DNA of 24,769 nucleotides from Plakobranchus ocellatus (GCA_019648995.1 BLXT01003024.1:1197121-1221889); one strand, 5' to 3'; positions 1 to 10,835 are shown, numbered from the stretch's first letter. Translations and numbers: made by a program. Notes: a model not told the origin generated them from the sequence alone.

Positions 1-164
1 ATTCAGGCCGATCCAGCTTTTGTCTTAAAATTTAAAAATCCTTTTCTTTTACTTTGCAGTAGACGTAAAGCTTAGACTTCATCTCTTCCATTAGCCCTAA
101 GTTTTTTTGTTTTTTTTTTGGTTTGTCTTAGAGATCGTTTCTTATGTTCTATGCTCGTTTGGGG

Positions 165-335
165 CTTTGCTGGCACAGTGGCTAGCCTACCCATTTTGAT
201 ATCTTTAGAAACCTAACTAACGCGAGTTTGAATCCCGCTGCCGACACTGTGGCCTGATGGAGGCATGGAAGCCTGAGATCACCTCACTGAGGAAGGGCCA
301 CACAAAAACAAACATCCGTGCCTTATGGCTGAGTC
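165..335 (+). mobile_element. tRNA-derived SINE copy, head plus central domain
   Basis: The segment has the two internal RNA polymerase III promoter blocks expected of a tRNA-derived SINE. A box-A-like TGGCACAGTGGCTAGC starts at 171 and a box-B-like AGTTTGAATCC lies at 225-235. Downstream, at about 249-285, is a block ending in GCCTGAGATCACC, which recurs in several other places in this window. That shared block is the main reason to call a SINE family rather than a chance tRNA resemblance. The 3' end is unclear; I stopped before the T-rich run at about 348. No target-site duplication was found. The copy looks old, since the spacing between boxes is longer than in a tRNA. Confidence 0.6.
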
Positions 336-1002
336 AGGTTCTTTAAACATTTTTTTCCTTCTTCTGATATTTATTTAGTCATGTGAAATTTTGCGTCCAC
401 ATCGGATTCTTCAAGGCCTCTATAAGTTGTTTACACACAACAGGGAAGCTGTGTATGGTACAGCTCACACTGTTTCCCTCTATATTAATGTATTGTATTT
501 AGTTGATAGTGAGTGCAGATGAATTAAACTCGCTATGATCGTTTCACAATCTGTTAAGTATTGAGGCTTCTGGTCTCTGACTGGGAGGCCGTGGATAGGA
601 TGAGTCGGTGTGAGTGAAAACTCATCAATTGTGAAAAAGCTTGAAGTCTTTACAAACATTTGCTTCATTTGTGGTTAGGTGAGTTTTCGGGGACGGTGTG
701 CTGTACCTTAAATATAAAGGCATTTTGTGAAGCCTTTTCTACTGAAGAAAATAGGCAGAAGGCGAAGACATCTAGCAATTTTATGCCTTAGTAAGCAGGC
801 TTTCATAGTTCAGAGGATAACTGAATGAGATTTCCTCTATGTAGGCTAGAAAGCGATCTACGAGTGCAGCAAAACTCGAGGTCAGGAAGCACTTCTGATG
901 CATATTCAGTCACGATGAAAGCAAGCTACATAATAAACAAACTAATCTTTTTTCCACTAGTTATAGAATTCATTTATTGACTTTCCTATTATGCGTGAAG
1001 TT
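336..1002. other. No gene seen
   Basis: AT-rich sequence without a recognisable gene, RNA or repeat. The short open frame on the minus strand near 480-668 shows no domain and is compatible with chance. Confidence 0.55.
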
Positions 1003-1125
1003 GATGGCACAGTAGATTGCCTTAAGGGACCCATCTATAGGGGTTCGAGCCCCGCCACCTGCGCCCTGGTCTGACGAAGGGTCTGAAAGCCTGAGATTAC
1101 CTTGTTGTAGACTGGCTTTTCATAA
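1003..1125 (+). mobile_element. tRNA-derived SINE copy, best-preserved box B
   Basis: Box A is represented by TGGCACAGTAGATTGCC from 1005 and box B by GGTTCGAGCCC at 1042-1052, very close to the Pol III consensus. The following block, about 1061-1110, reads GTCTGACGAAGGGTCTGAAA and continues into GCCTGAGATTACC and TTGTTGTAG. The same block appears at 18841-18885 with only a few differences. The copy is followed by a T-rich stretch, which may be its 3' end or the start of unrelated DNA. The tRNA-like half is about 37 nt between boxes, so this is not a functional tRNA gene. Confidence 0.65.
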
Positions 1126-1604
1126 TTTTTTTAAATCCCTTCTTATTAGGCTTAACATTGCTCAACTGTTTGAGTTAATTTTTAGAATAAAATTTCGTTT
1201 TCAGTTGAATCATCAATCTGAATATTGTTTCCTTTTAATCCATTTTGCTTTAGAATGTAGGCATGAGACAAATAGGGGGTTGAAAAACGACTTAAAGTAT
1301 CAATACAAGTCGATTACCCAATTACGCCATGCTTTTCTTTAGATATCTATCTTTCTCTCTCTCTAAATATAGGTCCGGGACGTTCTTGTACTTGTGTTTT
1401 TTTAAAGCGATTCCTTAATTTGGAAAATTTAAACGTTTTGAAAAACAGAAAAGACCAAAGACTTTTTATTTGTAATTAGAAGGAACGAAATGCAGACAAG
1501 AAACATTATTGAAATGGGTACTATGAGATGTAAATTTATGGATTCCAGAGTTGCTCTGATTTTATAATAAAACAGCATCAAGAATTGTAACCAGTGTTAA
1601 GCGA
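1126..1604. other. No gene seen
   Basis: AT-rich sequence. The only structure noticed is a short pyrimidine patch (TTTCTCTCTCTCT) at about 1352-1364. Confidence 0.55.
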
Positions 1605-1710
1605 CACTAGCACAATGATTTGTGAACCCGCTCCAGGATCTACAGGGACCCGTCTGACTGGAGCTAACAGCCCGAGATCACCATACTATTAGCGGGCTAT
1701 ATGCGCTATA
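1605..1710 (+). mobile_element. SINE fragment, mostly 3' domain
   Basis: The stretch at about 1641-1700 (GGGACCCGTCTGACTGGAGC, then CAGCCCGAGATCACC) aligns by eye with the conserved block of the SINE copy at 1061-1110. The upstream promoter half is hard to see. GCACAATGATTTGTGAACCC at about 1610-1629 may be a decayed head. I regard the fragment as real but old. Confidence 0.45.
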
Positions 1711-1884
1711 AACTGTTCAGCATATATTTTTATCTTAATAAAATGGCTTCATCAATACTGTGCTTTTTAAATTTTCCGATGCCGAATGCAATAGACCCAA
1801 GTGAAGTTCAGGCAAAAGCAAGGAAGTTAGTAATGATAAAACGATTTAGTAATTTTTGTTTTCAGACATCACTGTAAGTGATCT

Positions 1885-2001
1885 AGGGTCAGGACCGGAT
1901 CAAGAATTTCAGGAGGGTAAGGTTCCAAAGGGGGGTACAGGGGGGCAACGTCCACGATTTGCGACTGTACTCTTGCAGGGGAGGGATCCGGTCCTGAGGG
2001 T
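1885..2001. mobile_element. Small G-rich inverted-repeat transposon (MITE-like)
   Basis: A perfect 12-bp inverted repeat, CAGGACCGGATC at 1890-1901 and GATCCGGTCCTG at 1985-1996, encloses a 107-bp element with no coding capacity. It is flanked immediately by the same 5-bp sequence AGGGT on both sides (1885-1889 and 1997-2001), as expected for a target-site duplication. The inside is G-rich on the + strand, with two runs of six G at 1930-1935 and 1940-1945 and further runs at 1915-1917 and 1978-1985. It is therefore also a potential G-quadruplex. Terminal repeats beginning CAG recall some hAT-group non-autonomous elements, but the usual hAT duplication is 8 bp, so I leave the superfamily open. 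Confidence 0.7.
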
Positions 2002-2469
2002 GTCCATTTTGATCAAATTGATATTCTGAATATTTCTTCCCCATTTCATCTTACTATTTTACCTTTTCAGTTCCAGCTCAGAGTAAAACCAAGACTTTTA
2101 TGCAACTGGCCCATGTGAATTCAGAGACACAAAGCACGGCTGATTAACACAAAGGACAAAGCAACATGTTAGTAATTCAAACCTTTCGGTGTCTGCTTTA
2201 ATATGCTGGGGAAACTTAATAAGACAACGTCCAACAATCATGCTCTTAAATGTTTGAGTGAATAAATGATATCAATAGGATAACTTTTTTTTTAAAACAA
2301 GTTCTAATACCTAACCCTTTTGAATGTGAGGAGCAGACACAATAAGCACAGACTGGTCTTTAATTTGATGACCCACATAATTTTGTACGAATAGACTGGA
2401 AATCGATAGAGACCGCATCGTGGCAAGCTGAAAATAAGGTTTTGTTTCTCTCCAAACCTTATAGAAGAA
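2002..2469. other. No gene seen
   Basis: AT-rich sequence with no repeat or coding signal that I can support. Confidence 0.55.
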
Positions 2470-2545
2470 TCGCTATTGGTGCTAGGTGATATGCCTAATA
2501 ATCGAAGGGTTGTGAATCAGGGGGTTCCAGTCGCGGTGCCTTTTC
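2470..2545 (+). mobile_element. Possible decayed SINE head
   Basis: TTGGTGCTAGGTGATATGCC at 2476-2495 resembles box A, and GGGGGTTCCAGTC at about 2520-2532 resembles box B, spaced about as in the better copies. The conserved 3' block is not clear. GTCTGACATACG at 2581 may be a remnant. Low confidence. Confidence 0.3.
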
Positions 2546-2611
2546 AGAATATGTAACCCTCTTTAAAATAATCGATGATCGTCTGACATACGTCAATCTC
2601 ATTATCTTATT

Positions 2612-2700
2612 GTGTGATCTCAGACATTTTGTGCTCCGTAGGACCGGGAGAAAGTGACAGGTTTATAACCCTTGAGGCAGCTTCCTGCAGGATAAACTAT
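2612..2700 (-). mobile_element. SINE fragment, minus strand
   Basis: Read on the minus strand, GGGTTATAAACC (complement of 2660-2671) resembles box B. It is followed by CGGTCCTACGGAGCAC and then TGTCTGAGATCACAC (complement of about 2612-2625). This matches the order and spacing of the conserved block seen at 1061-1110 and 18841-18885. No confident box A was found upstream (higher coordinates). Confidence 0.5.
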
Positions 2701-3161
2701 CTTTGCAATTCACACCTGTAGGATAAAAGCTAAGAGTTCTGATATCATCTGGGTACTACTATTCCACGCATTGGCTGAAGTCTAGGATAATTATTAAGCA
2801 TTGTATTTGTTACATTAAAACATAATAAATATGCTTTTTCCCCCTAAGTAGTCTGAGATAATCAAAGTAGTGGATTGGTTAAAATACTAAAAAGTTCATT
2901 TTGTTCTTTCTTTTAAGAAGAAAAGTATTGTAGACTGCTCTACAATGTCTGTGTATGTTCAAGGGGGTGAGTTTTCTTAATGTTTCTTTTCTACGCCGAA
3001 TTATTTGATCAATTTTGCAAAGTCGGTTAAACAGACTGATGAAAAGACTATTTACTTTTTTTAATCTTAATATACCGGTATCATTTAAATCCTTTAACAT
3101 TTTGCTATTTTGTTATATAGAGAAATAAGAAGACAGAAAAAAAGGCTTTTATTTTTTATCC
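2701..3161. other. No gene seen
   Basis: AT-rich sequence. A 73-codon minus-strand open frame at 2879-3100 is Lys/Leu/Arg-rich with no recognisable motif; I treat it as chance. Confidence 0.5.
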
Positions 3162-3420
3162 TTGCATAGATATTTTGATGCGGTCTGTAGGATGTGGTTC
3201 AAGACAACTAACAGACCGAATGTGACTTCACCAGCACGGCTGCGTGGTCGCCAAAGGCCAAGGGGTGGAAGAGTCATCCAGCCAGGACTTCAGGACAAAA
3301 TTCACCTAGAATGCAACATAATGTGTTTCAAGGTTTGGATGTACGACCTACAAAGCGCCTAGAACTGCGGGCAGTGGTGACTAACGCTGTGTTAAATGTA
3401 AACTTTCTTATTGTATAGTC
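3162..3420 (+). pseudogene. Decayed Tc1/mariner-like transposase fragment (tentative)
   Basis: In the frame starting at 3162 the translation includes CRMWFKTTNRPNV and then GRQRPRGGRV and LQDKIHL. Tc1-like transposases carry an N-terminal paired-like DNA-binding region. It ends in a recognition helix with an R-x-W pattern, then an AT-hook-like GRPR segment and a Q-D-x-x-I stretch, and the order here is the same. The frame closes at 3360. In another frame, from 3332, GLDVRPTKRLELRAVVTNAV resembles the next part of such proteins, which would mean a frameshift. The DDE catalytic region is absent and no terminal repeats were seen. The region is also visibly richer in G and C than its surroundings. 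An ordinary exon or coincidence cannot be excluded. Confidence 0.38.
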
Positions 3421-4039
3421 TGCAGTTTTATTATTTTATATCACATTGATGTAAAATCAGTCAAACCCCATAGGTTTTGAAAAATTAAAAAGGCCTGCAT
3501 TTAGTCACTCCTTGCTTTTGAAACCAGATTAAGATTTAGTAATCTGAAAAGCGAAAACTGAGAAAATTTCACCTCTTCGTGAAATTCTGGCTTTGAGTGA
3601 TTATGAAACCATAGCATAGCGCCATCTTGACAAGTTAGCGCTGAATCTCCGAATGATAATATATTAGTTCTGATGGCATTTGTCGAACACTAATCCTGAT
3701 TTTTAAAAGAAGATCTAGATATTTAGAAAAATGTTTTACACTTCAAACGAAACTTGCAAAAAAGTTCGAGAAAGAGATAAAGTTATAGAGCATCTGGAAA
3801 CGTGTAATTTAATCATATGAAATTGCAAGTCGTACTTAAAAAACGTTAGCCAAAATAATTTAATTCTCGTCTGGGATGGTATTACCTCTTTTTCTGTCTC
3901 TACAAACAACTACCATAATGTTTTATGCGTTGATTAAGGCTTACCGGGGCTAAATTCTGCTCTCAAAATTATCATTCCCATAAATTTATTTTTTCTTTTT
4001 AACAAAAGGACGCCAATAAAAAATAGGCCATAGGGATAG
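3421..4039. other. No gene seen
   Basis: AT-rich sequence with no recognisable feature. Confidence 0.55.
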
Positions 4040-4349
4040 TGAAAAAGAGATGAAAAAAATAGCAGGGTTGGTTTGAAAAGAGCACGAAGTAAAAAGAAAG
4101 TTAGACTAGCAGTTAAAGTTTGGATACTGACAAACTGTGGAAGAGAATGGGAATGTAGGATAGGTAGTACGATAGAGAAGATAGAGGGAGAAAGACGGGG
4201 TAAAATGGAGAGAGGTAGTCTGGGTGATGGAATGGATGATAGAGATGAAAATGAATATAACAGTGGAGATCGTGAATCTAAAACAATATATTAATGAAAA
4301 GAGAAAAAGGGTGAAAACGGGGCAAAGGCTAAAAACAGGTGGGTGGGTG

Positions 4350-4396
<47 letters not shown>

Positions 4397-4655
4397 GAGA
4401 GGGAGAGAGAGAGGGAGGAAGAAGAGGCAGAGAGAGAGAAAGAGAGAGAGAGACAGAAAGGGGGGAAGAGAGAGGGAAAAAGAGAGGGACAGAGAGACAG
4501 GGATGGAGAAGAGACAGAGAGAGAAGGAGAGAGGAAAAGAGGAGAGAGAGAAAGAAAGAGAGAGAAAGAAGAGAGAGGGACAGACAGAGAGAGGCAGAGA
4601 GAGAAGGAGGAAGGAAGAGAGGAGAGAGAAAAAGAAAGAGAGAAAGAGAGAGAGA

Positions 4656-4742
<87 letters not shown>

Positions 4743-5300
4743 TGAGATTGAGAAATTGAAATAAAGAGCAGGAAAATGAGAATTTAACTTGGCTTGTTGA
4801 GATAGCCCATGCATACCGGTGATTTTTTCGTGCGGAGAGCGGAAGGGCAAGTGGAAAAAGGGAGATGGTGGAGGGGGTAGCTAATGTAGTGATCAAGACG
4901 ACAAGCGATGTGAAAGCAGAAAGTTAAAAAGAATGAAAGAAGTGAGTGGGTGAAAGATGAGGAAAATGATGAAAACATAACATATGGAAAGTAATGTTTC
5001 GATGACACAGATAGAGGGCTGTTGAAGAAAGAAGGAGCAGAGGTATGGGGGCGAGAGGGTGGGGGAAAACCGTTGGGTGAGGTGGAAGATGAGGAGTGGG
5101 AGAACAGAGGAGGGTGAAAGGGAGAGAGGGGAGGAATGATGGAGGAGGAGAGAGTAACAATGTAGGCCGGGATGTGAAGGGGAATTAGAGGAGGAGCGGG
5201 CTTGAGATGAGTGACTGGGGGAGGGAGAGGCTGACGAGGACGAGAGAGCAGGAAAAAAATAGGATGAGGGCAATGGAGGAAGCAGAGACATTGAGAAATA
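4040..5300. other. Long purine-rich tract (+ strand)
   Basis: For about 1.2 kb the + strand is strongly biased to A and G, well beyond the pure (GA)n core at 4350-4740. The flanks (for example 4920-5270) are mixed AG sequence with GGAG, GAAAG and GGTGG words. Long open frames occur on both strands here because GA/CT repeats contain no stop codons. They translate as Arg-Glu or Ser-Leu alternation and are not genes. Confidence 0.75.
4350..4740. repeat. (GA)n microsatellite with interruptions and an 80-bp period
   Basis: Near-continuous GA dinucleotides run here. The longest pure run is at the 3' end (about 4685-4739) and another lies near 4362-4392. The middle is interrupted by AAAG, GGGA and GACA variants. 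Within it, the segment starting CAGAGAGAGAAGGA at 4515 recurs at 4595, and the next 50 or so bases stay closely similar, so part of the array grew by duplication of an 80-bp unit. Confidence 0.9.
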
Positions 5301-6539
5301 ATGCATTCATGTATTGTTTGTATATTTAATGTCTACGTGCATCATCTCATCTCCCCTTTTTATTCCATAGTTCTATGCATTATTTACTCCAGTATTGTCC
5401 TCTTGTAATATAAAATATAAATCCAATCGTTTTGTTTCTTATTTGCTGTTGTTCTATCACATAACAAGCCAGTCATTTGTATTGGAGAACAAAAATAATT
5501 CCTTAAATTAACTCAGACATTGATGAACATTCACTAAATTGTATGTTCTTTGGTATCCTTGTTTATGGATCTTCTCAAAGGCTTTCATGCATAAATACAG
5601 GAAAAAATCCTCAACATCCTTTGCCACACCCTTCTCTATAGTCTACCTTGTCTCTTCTTCACCGAGACATGATTTTCTTTGTGAAATTCTCGGTCATCTC
5701 AACAACAAAAAAAAGCGTAAGAAAACCTCGCTTTGCAAAATGAGCAGTTTCCAAAATTACAAATCGAAAACATTATCACTCTAGGAACTCAATAGCACGA
5801 GTTTATTGGTTATGTCGCAGTTGTAAGCGGAAACCAATGCACATTATAGTTTCCACACTTGTGCCTTTCCATAAAAAATATACATTGAAATGCTCTAGAT
5901 CTATCAATTTGTTTTATATTGATCTTCTGGTGTGACAGCCGCGCGTTTGCTAGCGATAATCTTCTACATTTCATTTTCCGTGAGCCCTTTCTTTGGGAAT
6001 TCTCTAAACATTGCATAGGCACGATCATCGCTACTATGTATACTCTAAGGCTGTTGGGATTTCATATTAATCTGGCCAATATGTTTTCAATTTTTTGAAA
6101 ATTGGGCTATCTTTGCATAAAACCCCATCCTAGAGAGCAGTGTCTTGGTTTGTTTTAGGATCACCTTAGATGGTGGACTGGGCAAATCCACACTCAGTCA
6201 ATCAAGAAGCTTTTACTACTCCGTTTTGAGGGCTTATGGATGCCAAATTCTTCTTACATCCTCGATGCTTTTGCCATTCTGTTGACCTCTCTGTCTCTGA
6301 GCGTAAAGACCCCAAAGTGAAAAGAGGAATTGAAGTTCCACCATTTTATATTTGTATTTAAATACATACCATACAATATTTCGTGAAGAGTGCAATGATA
6401 TCACACAAGCATTTCTTGTATCTCACGATACGGTTGCTACAGTGACATAGTCTGACAAACCATAGGGTAGGCTTTCTTTATGGAGCTGTGTAACACTTTT
6501 GTCTTAGACGTAATGAGCCTGACTATGGCAAACTATAGT
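5301..6539. other. No gene seen
   Basis: Mixed AT-rich sequence. Open frames of up to about 81 codons (5539-5784 and the minus strand 5810-6028) show no domains. An 18-base near-match (AAATTGGG[C/T]TATCTTTGC) links 6099-6116 to 7783-7800; it is too short to define a repeat. Confidence 0.5.
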
Positions 6540-7690
6540 ATAAACAGCATCAAGAGTTCCTAATGTAACATCAGCTATAAAGAATCAATATTAAACAATC
6601 TACCATCAACAATTGGAAATATAAAGCAAGAAAGGACCTTAGAGCCACTAGTCAATATCAAACACAAAAACAATCCAAAACGCCCAAGCCAGCATCTAAA
6701 AAAGAATCAAGGCATTGCATTCAACAAAACCAATCATCAAGTAAATTCGAAGATTAACTGTCAACCTCATCAATCACATTTGAAGGTTCCAGTGGAAGAA
6801 TCAGATAAGTCACATTTTTGCAAAAATTAATTTATCTCCTTAGCCACATTCTTTGTACATAGTAGTTTTATTTCCAGCATCAAAATCATATGTTAAGTTC
6901 ACCACAATTAACTAGTTTAAAATCGCTATAAAACGAAAGAACCAAAACTTGCAAACTTTGTATTCTTGATTTCTCCACTTCTCATTTTTATTAATTATCT
7001 GGTTTTCCATAGGTGTCTTCATTTGAATTTACAAAATTCAGCAACTAGTCAGGATTAACAGACTAAAAAGGTCAAATAAAATTAGGTGACAATCACATCA
7101 TTAGATATCAACTAAAGCAAGAACAAAACTTCGCATAAACAATCAGCAATCGATTGAGTATAAATTGAAACCAATCTCTGTCAGTACTTCACAAGTAATA
7201 AAGCTATCCTGCAGCTGATAAGGAATAATTGCTAGTCGACATATAAAAGCTAAATTATGATAGTTATATATTAGAAAGAATGGTTATCCACACAGGAAGC
7301 CAAGACCACAATGCTAGATCTAAGGATCTACAAGAGATACAGTATGAACGTCAGAGGTATTTAGAATAAAGAAATTAAGAAGATGTTCACGCACTTAGAC
7401 CTAGCAACAGACAAGACAAGATAAGACAGAAGACGAGAAAAAATTACAACAGACAGCAAAAAACTTGTAACAGCCTGGAGTCAACAATTAACCAAACATT
7501 ACCAGCCGACATTCGGCCATACATTCACAGAAATCTGATAAGTGACTGTCAAGTTGCAACCTGATTATAAATGTTTGATGACACACAGACATAACGTAGT
7601 TCTCTATAAGATAACTTAACATCTAATCAAAACCTAATCATATAGTTAAAATTCTGCATTAACAATAAAAACAATTTCTAGGATTATTAA
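6540..7690. other. A-rich, T-poor strand-skewed segment
   Basis: Over roughly 1.1 kb the + strand carries far more A than T. In sampled 60-base rows at 6661 and 7381, A outnumbers T by about four to one, and by about two to one at 7081. C also appears more frequent than G. Stops occur in all frames, and I see no conserved coding motif. Such skew can mark an old retroelement body or a transcribed non-coding region, but nothing here decides that. Confidence 0.5.
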
Positions 7691-8099
7691 TAGTGCTGAG
7701 GCCAGAGAGCTCGATCTTAAATCTGTGGGATCTTTCTGCAGCAGAAGATGGTTTCTTAAAAAACAAAAGGGTCAATCCTTGCAAATTGGGTTATCTTTGC
7801 GATCTGACTTTATCTGTTTGACACAGAGTTAATCCACGTGGGCGATTGTTCAATCTACTCTCTGAATATGTTGAAATTCACACCCGTTTTCAAACCTTCA
7901 TGCATTATTTTGTCATGCTTCTATGGATCACCGCCTCACACCTTCTCTCTTTCATGACCACTTCTCGAAATCTTGAGATCAACTTCTTGTTTGAAAAATC
8001 CAGAGTGTAGTTAGCTCCCTTCATTTGAGCCCAAAATTGATCATGGGCAGCGCTTCAATGAATTATCTATCGATCTGTTACTTCATATCGCATTGATAC
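7691..8099. other. No gene seen
   Basis: Mixed sequence with no feature that I can support. Confidence 0.5.
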
Positions 8100-8190
8100 C
8101 TCACGGTATACAAACATCACCTACCCTGATTCATGTTTCAGGGTGTAAGGGAAGCCGTGAGATCTTCATCATTTTGTGTGATGAACCCCA
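8100..8190 (+). mobile_element. Possible SINE 3'-domain remnant
   Basis: CAGGGTGTAAGGGAAGCCGT at about 8140-8159, followed by GAGATC and later ATCATTTTGTGTG, resembles the conserved SINE block (GGGTCTAAAAGCCTGAGATC then ATTTTGTTGTGG) with small insertions. No promoter boxes are visible. Low confidence. Confidence 0.25.
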
Positions 8191-9689
8191 AGCATAAACA
8201 TTTTTTAAAATGATAACAGCTTCAGTAAAATAGCATGGGAATTTCTGATGAATAGAAAGGAAAAAAAAAAAAACAACATTCCTCCATTTTTCTTTAAGAT
8301 AATCAGTGAAAAAACCCATGCATACAGTAAAAAAGCCCCAAAGCTTTCATTATCAATTTTCACTCCAAATTCTACGGCACGAATCCTTTTGTAATCTGTG
8401 TGGTCTAACTGTAGTCTTAGGCTAATTATCTTGATCTTACTAAACGAAAGTTTATTATTCGCGGCCCTTTTTATACAAACTTGGAAACCTCCTCTTTCAG
8501 AACTTAAGAATCTTTTTTTCTTTAATTCTGCACAAGGCAGCGTTAAAAAGCTTTGCACCTGATGGGAAGAACATTCTAAATCTTGAGCATTTTAGTCCTA
8601 TTCTTTTGATAGAAACGTACTCTCTATATCTCACGATGTTTTTTTTCTCTCTTCTCTTTTAACATAAAGATCTATGCAGTTGTTAATATAACTATATTTT
8701 ATTCTTTCATTCTCTTTTCCTTCAAGGTTCTTTTTCTATCTATTTTACGAATTTTTTCTCTCTACTTTTGAAGGAAGAGAGATAAACCTTTTTTAAAAGC
8801 CTGTCATGAAGGTTCCCTGCAACCTTCGTGTTGGACAAAAAAAGAATTTTTTATATTTAAGATTCAAATGTATCATATTAAGAAAAATAAAAATGAGTTT
8901 CAAATCAGTGTGCATTTCTTCGTGTTCTCGCTTTTTTCCACTGATTAAAGACAGGACTAATACTATAGATTATGTATCACATTTCACATACATGAATGGA
9001 GAAAAGTGTGAGATTTTCATGCCACAATTCTTGGGATGTCTGATGAACAATCATCTGATAAAATATTCTGACATGGTTTTTCACCTTTTTAATTAAAGTT
9101 TCACAGATCTCGACAACCAAAGTTAAGATTGTTTGCTTCACAATGACGGTATTAGTGCGTAAAGTTTGCGTCTTCGTCAACGCAGCTATTTTGGAAGACG
9201 TTATGGGCAGCATAGAAATTTACAGCTGGTCCTCTTGTCACGCAGTTGTTCAGCTTTCAAGTCCAATTATACGGCTAAAGCTTGTGCTTTTACCATAGAA
9301 ATCATTGCAATTACATTTCCAAACAGAAGGTTTGGTTCACAAAGGAATTATTTTCCTTACCAAATAATATTCTGTCACCACAGAAAAAAATTTTATTCCT
9401 GTGTGGTGTAATATGTTTTTTCTTTTTTTTCTCGAAATGCTTGAAATGGACTTCATTTCCCCTTCTCCACCTTCTCTATAAAAGTTATTGTGAGTTTTCC
9501 TTCTCTGTTGTTCTCAAAGGTTTACTCTAGTTCTAAAGTGACTTTTCTTATCTGTTTCCTCCGGCATGACTCCTGAAAAAGATTGTGTATTGAGATTCCT
9601 ACAGAAAAACATTGTAGATATAGTTTATGAAGAGAATGGCCTTTGTCAAATTCAGTTTTTGACTTGGTGAACTCGACTCTGAAATCTGC
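8191..9689. other. No gene seen
   Basis: AT-rich, partly T-rich sequence. A 117-codon minus-strand open frame (8205-8558) and a 96-codon plus-strand one (8806-9096) have no recognisable domain, signal peptide or splice context. I treat both as chance frames, with some doubt because of their length. Confidence 0.45.
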
Positions 9690-9785
9690 GGGAAACATTC
9701 GTTCAAATTTAAAACTCCACATCAGTGCCTGGCCCGGACGGAGCCAGCAAAACTTGATATCACGAAGGTAGTAGTCAGGCCTCAA
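9690..9785 (+). mobile_element. Possible decayed SINE fragment
   Basis: GTTCAAATTTAAA at about 9703-9715 could be a decayed box B. GGCCCGGACGGAGCCAGC from 9730 followed by TTGATATCACG resembles the family's conserved block (GTCTGACGGAGGGTC ... CCTGAGATCACC). The match is weak and rests on the order of words, not on long identity. Confidence 0.25.
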
Positions 9786-10835
9786 AAGCACACACATTTT
9801 AAGAACAAAATAACTCTGTGAGGACAGAGCATCATCATTTTTCACCCTAAAGCTACAAGAAGAACAATATGCTTAAAACAGATGAGCACAAAGTACCATA
9901 TCGCTAATGTGTGATGAAACAAAATCCAATTGGAACTGTCATATCGCTATTCTATTCCTTGCATCTTCCTGTCCCAAACTTTCCGAACAGAAAAAAAAAA
10001 TATCTGTTTTCCTGTTTTTCGTGTCACACGGCGCAGTAGATTCTTTTTTCCCCTCTCTGACTCTGGTGGCAAAATGATGGTAAACTCGCCCTTATATCAG
10101 AAGATATCACTTACTCTCGCCAGTTAAAAAATCACTGGTTTATATAGCAGTTTCAAGCTGTCTTACTTAAAACCAACAATTTTGAATCGCCACAGCCTGG
10201 GCTAAACTAAATGCAAACCAAACCTTTGCAGCCTTTTTCTTGTCAGTCATTCAGACATTTTTCCACAAATGACAAGGAACTCAAATATTCCTTAGACGGA
10301 CACTGTGCCATATGTTTTTGACGGCATACTGGATCACACTTCTTCAACTATCTATGGCTCTCTTTATTATATAATTATAGTCTGTGAGTGCCTGGTCAGG
10401 CAGGATTCCTTATTCCAGGCATCGCGCATTAACATGTAAACCTCAGTCCATGACCACAGTTTGATACTGGTCAAAAGCTGTGACTGTCGGAATAAAAATT
10501 GGAAGCTTGATTTAAAAGTAATTATCTAATGTCTTTTTAAATACAACAGCTCCTTTAGATGAAAATTTCAAATAATATGAACTCAAGTTATTTCTGTGGA
10601 TCTGTACTTATTATTTTGTGTGTGCCATGAGTGCAGAAAAATATAATATTGTTGAAACACAAAATATTTTTTAGGACAACATTCATTTTTGACAGCGAGA
10701 TTGTAATTTTTTTTCCTTTTAAAAGGATAAATTACATGGATTGAGAAACTCATATTGCGTATTTATCATAGCCAAATGTTAAAATTGCTTTTAAATCATC
10801 AACTTGATATCTGCTCTGAAATGACAAGAATTGTC
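9786..10835. other. No gene seen; one small hairpin
   Basis: AT-rich sequence. TGCCTGG at 10389-10395 pairs with CCAGGCA at 10415-10421, and GCCTGGTCAGGC at 10390-10401 is itself palindromic. No function is implied. Confidence 0.5.

Noticed and set aside
4224..4896. Long open frames on both strands (up to 201 codons)
   Set aside because: They are translations of the GA/CT repeat (Arg-Glu and Ser-Leu alternation). The repeat lacks stop codons in most frames, so length is not evidence of coding.
6099..7800. An 18-base near-identical pair (6099-6116 and 7783-7800) flanking the A-rich segment, considered as long terminal repeats
   Set aside because: The similarity does not extend reliably beyond the 18 bases, no TG...CA ends or target duplication are seen, and a match of this length is not rare in AT-rich DNA.
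8205..8558. A 117-codon minus-strand frame, the longest outside simple repeats
   Set aside because: No recognisable domain. It includes a poly-Phe run from a homopolymer, and a frame of this length is not surprising in AT-rich DNA of this size.
9522..9845. A 107-codon minus-strand frame with protein-like composition and an acceptor-like TCCTCACAG upstream. I considered a ligand-gated channel exon because of a YxxxDIxFxW-like pattern.
   Set aside because: The expected neighbouring cysteine-loop residues are missing, no good donor site follows, and part of the frame is antisense to a possible SINE remnant at 9690-9785. A translated search would settle it.
10389..10421. A small hairpin with 7-bp arms, considered as a regulatory RNA or transposon end
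   Set aside because: Too short, with no flanking duplication or promoter-like context.
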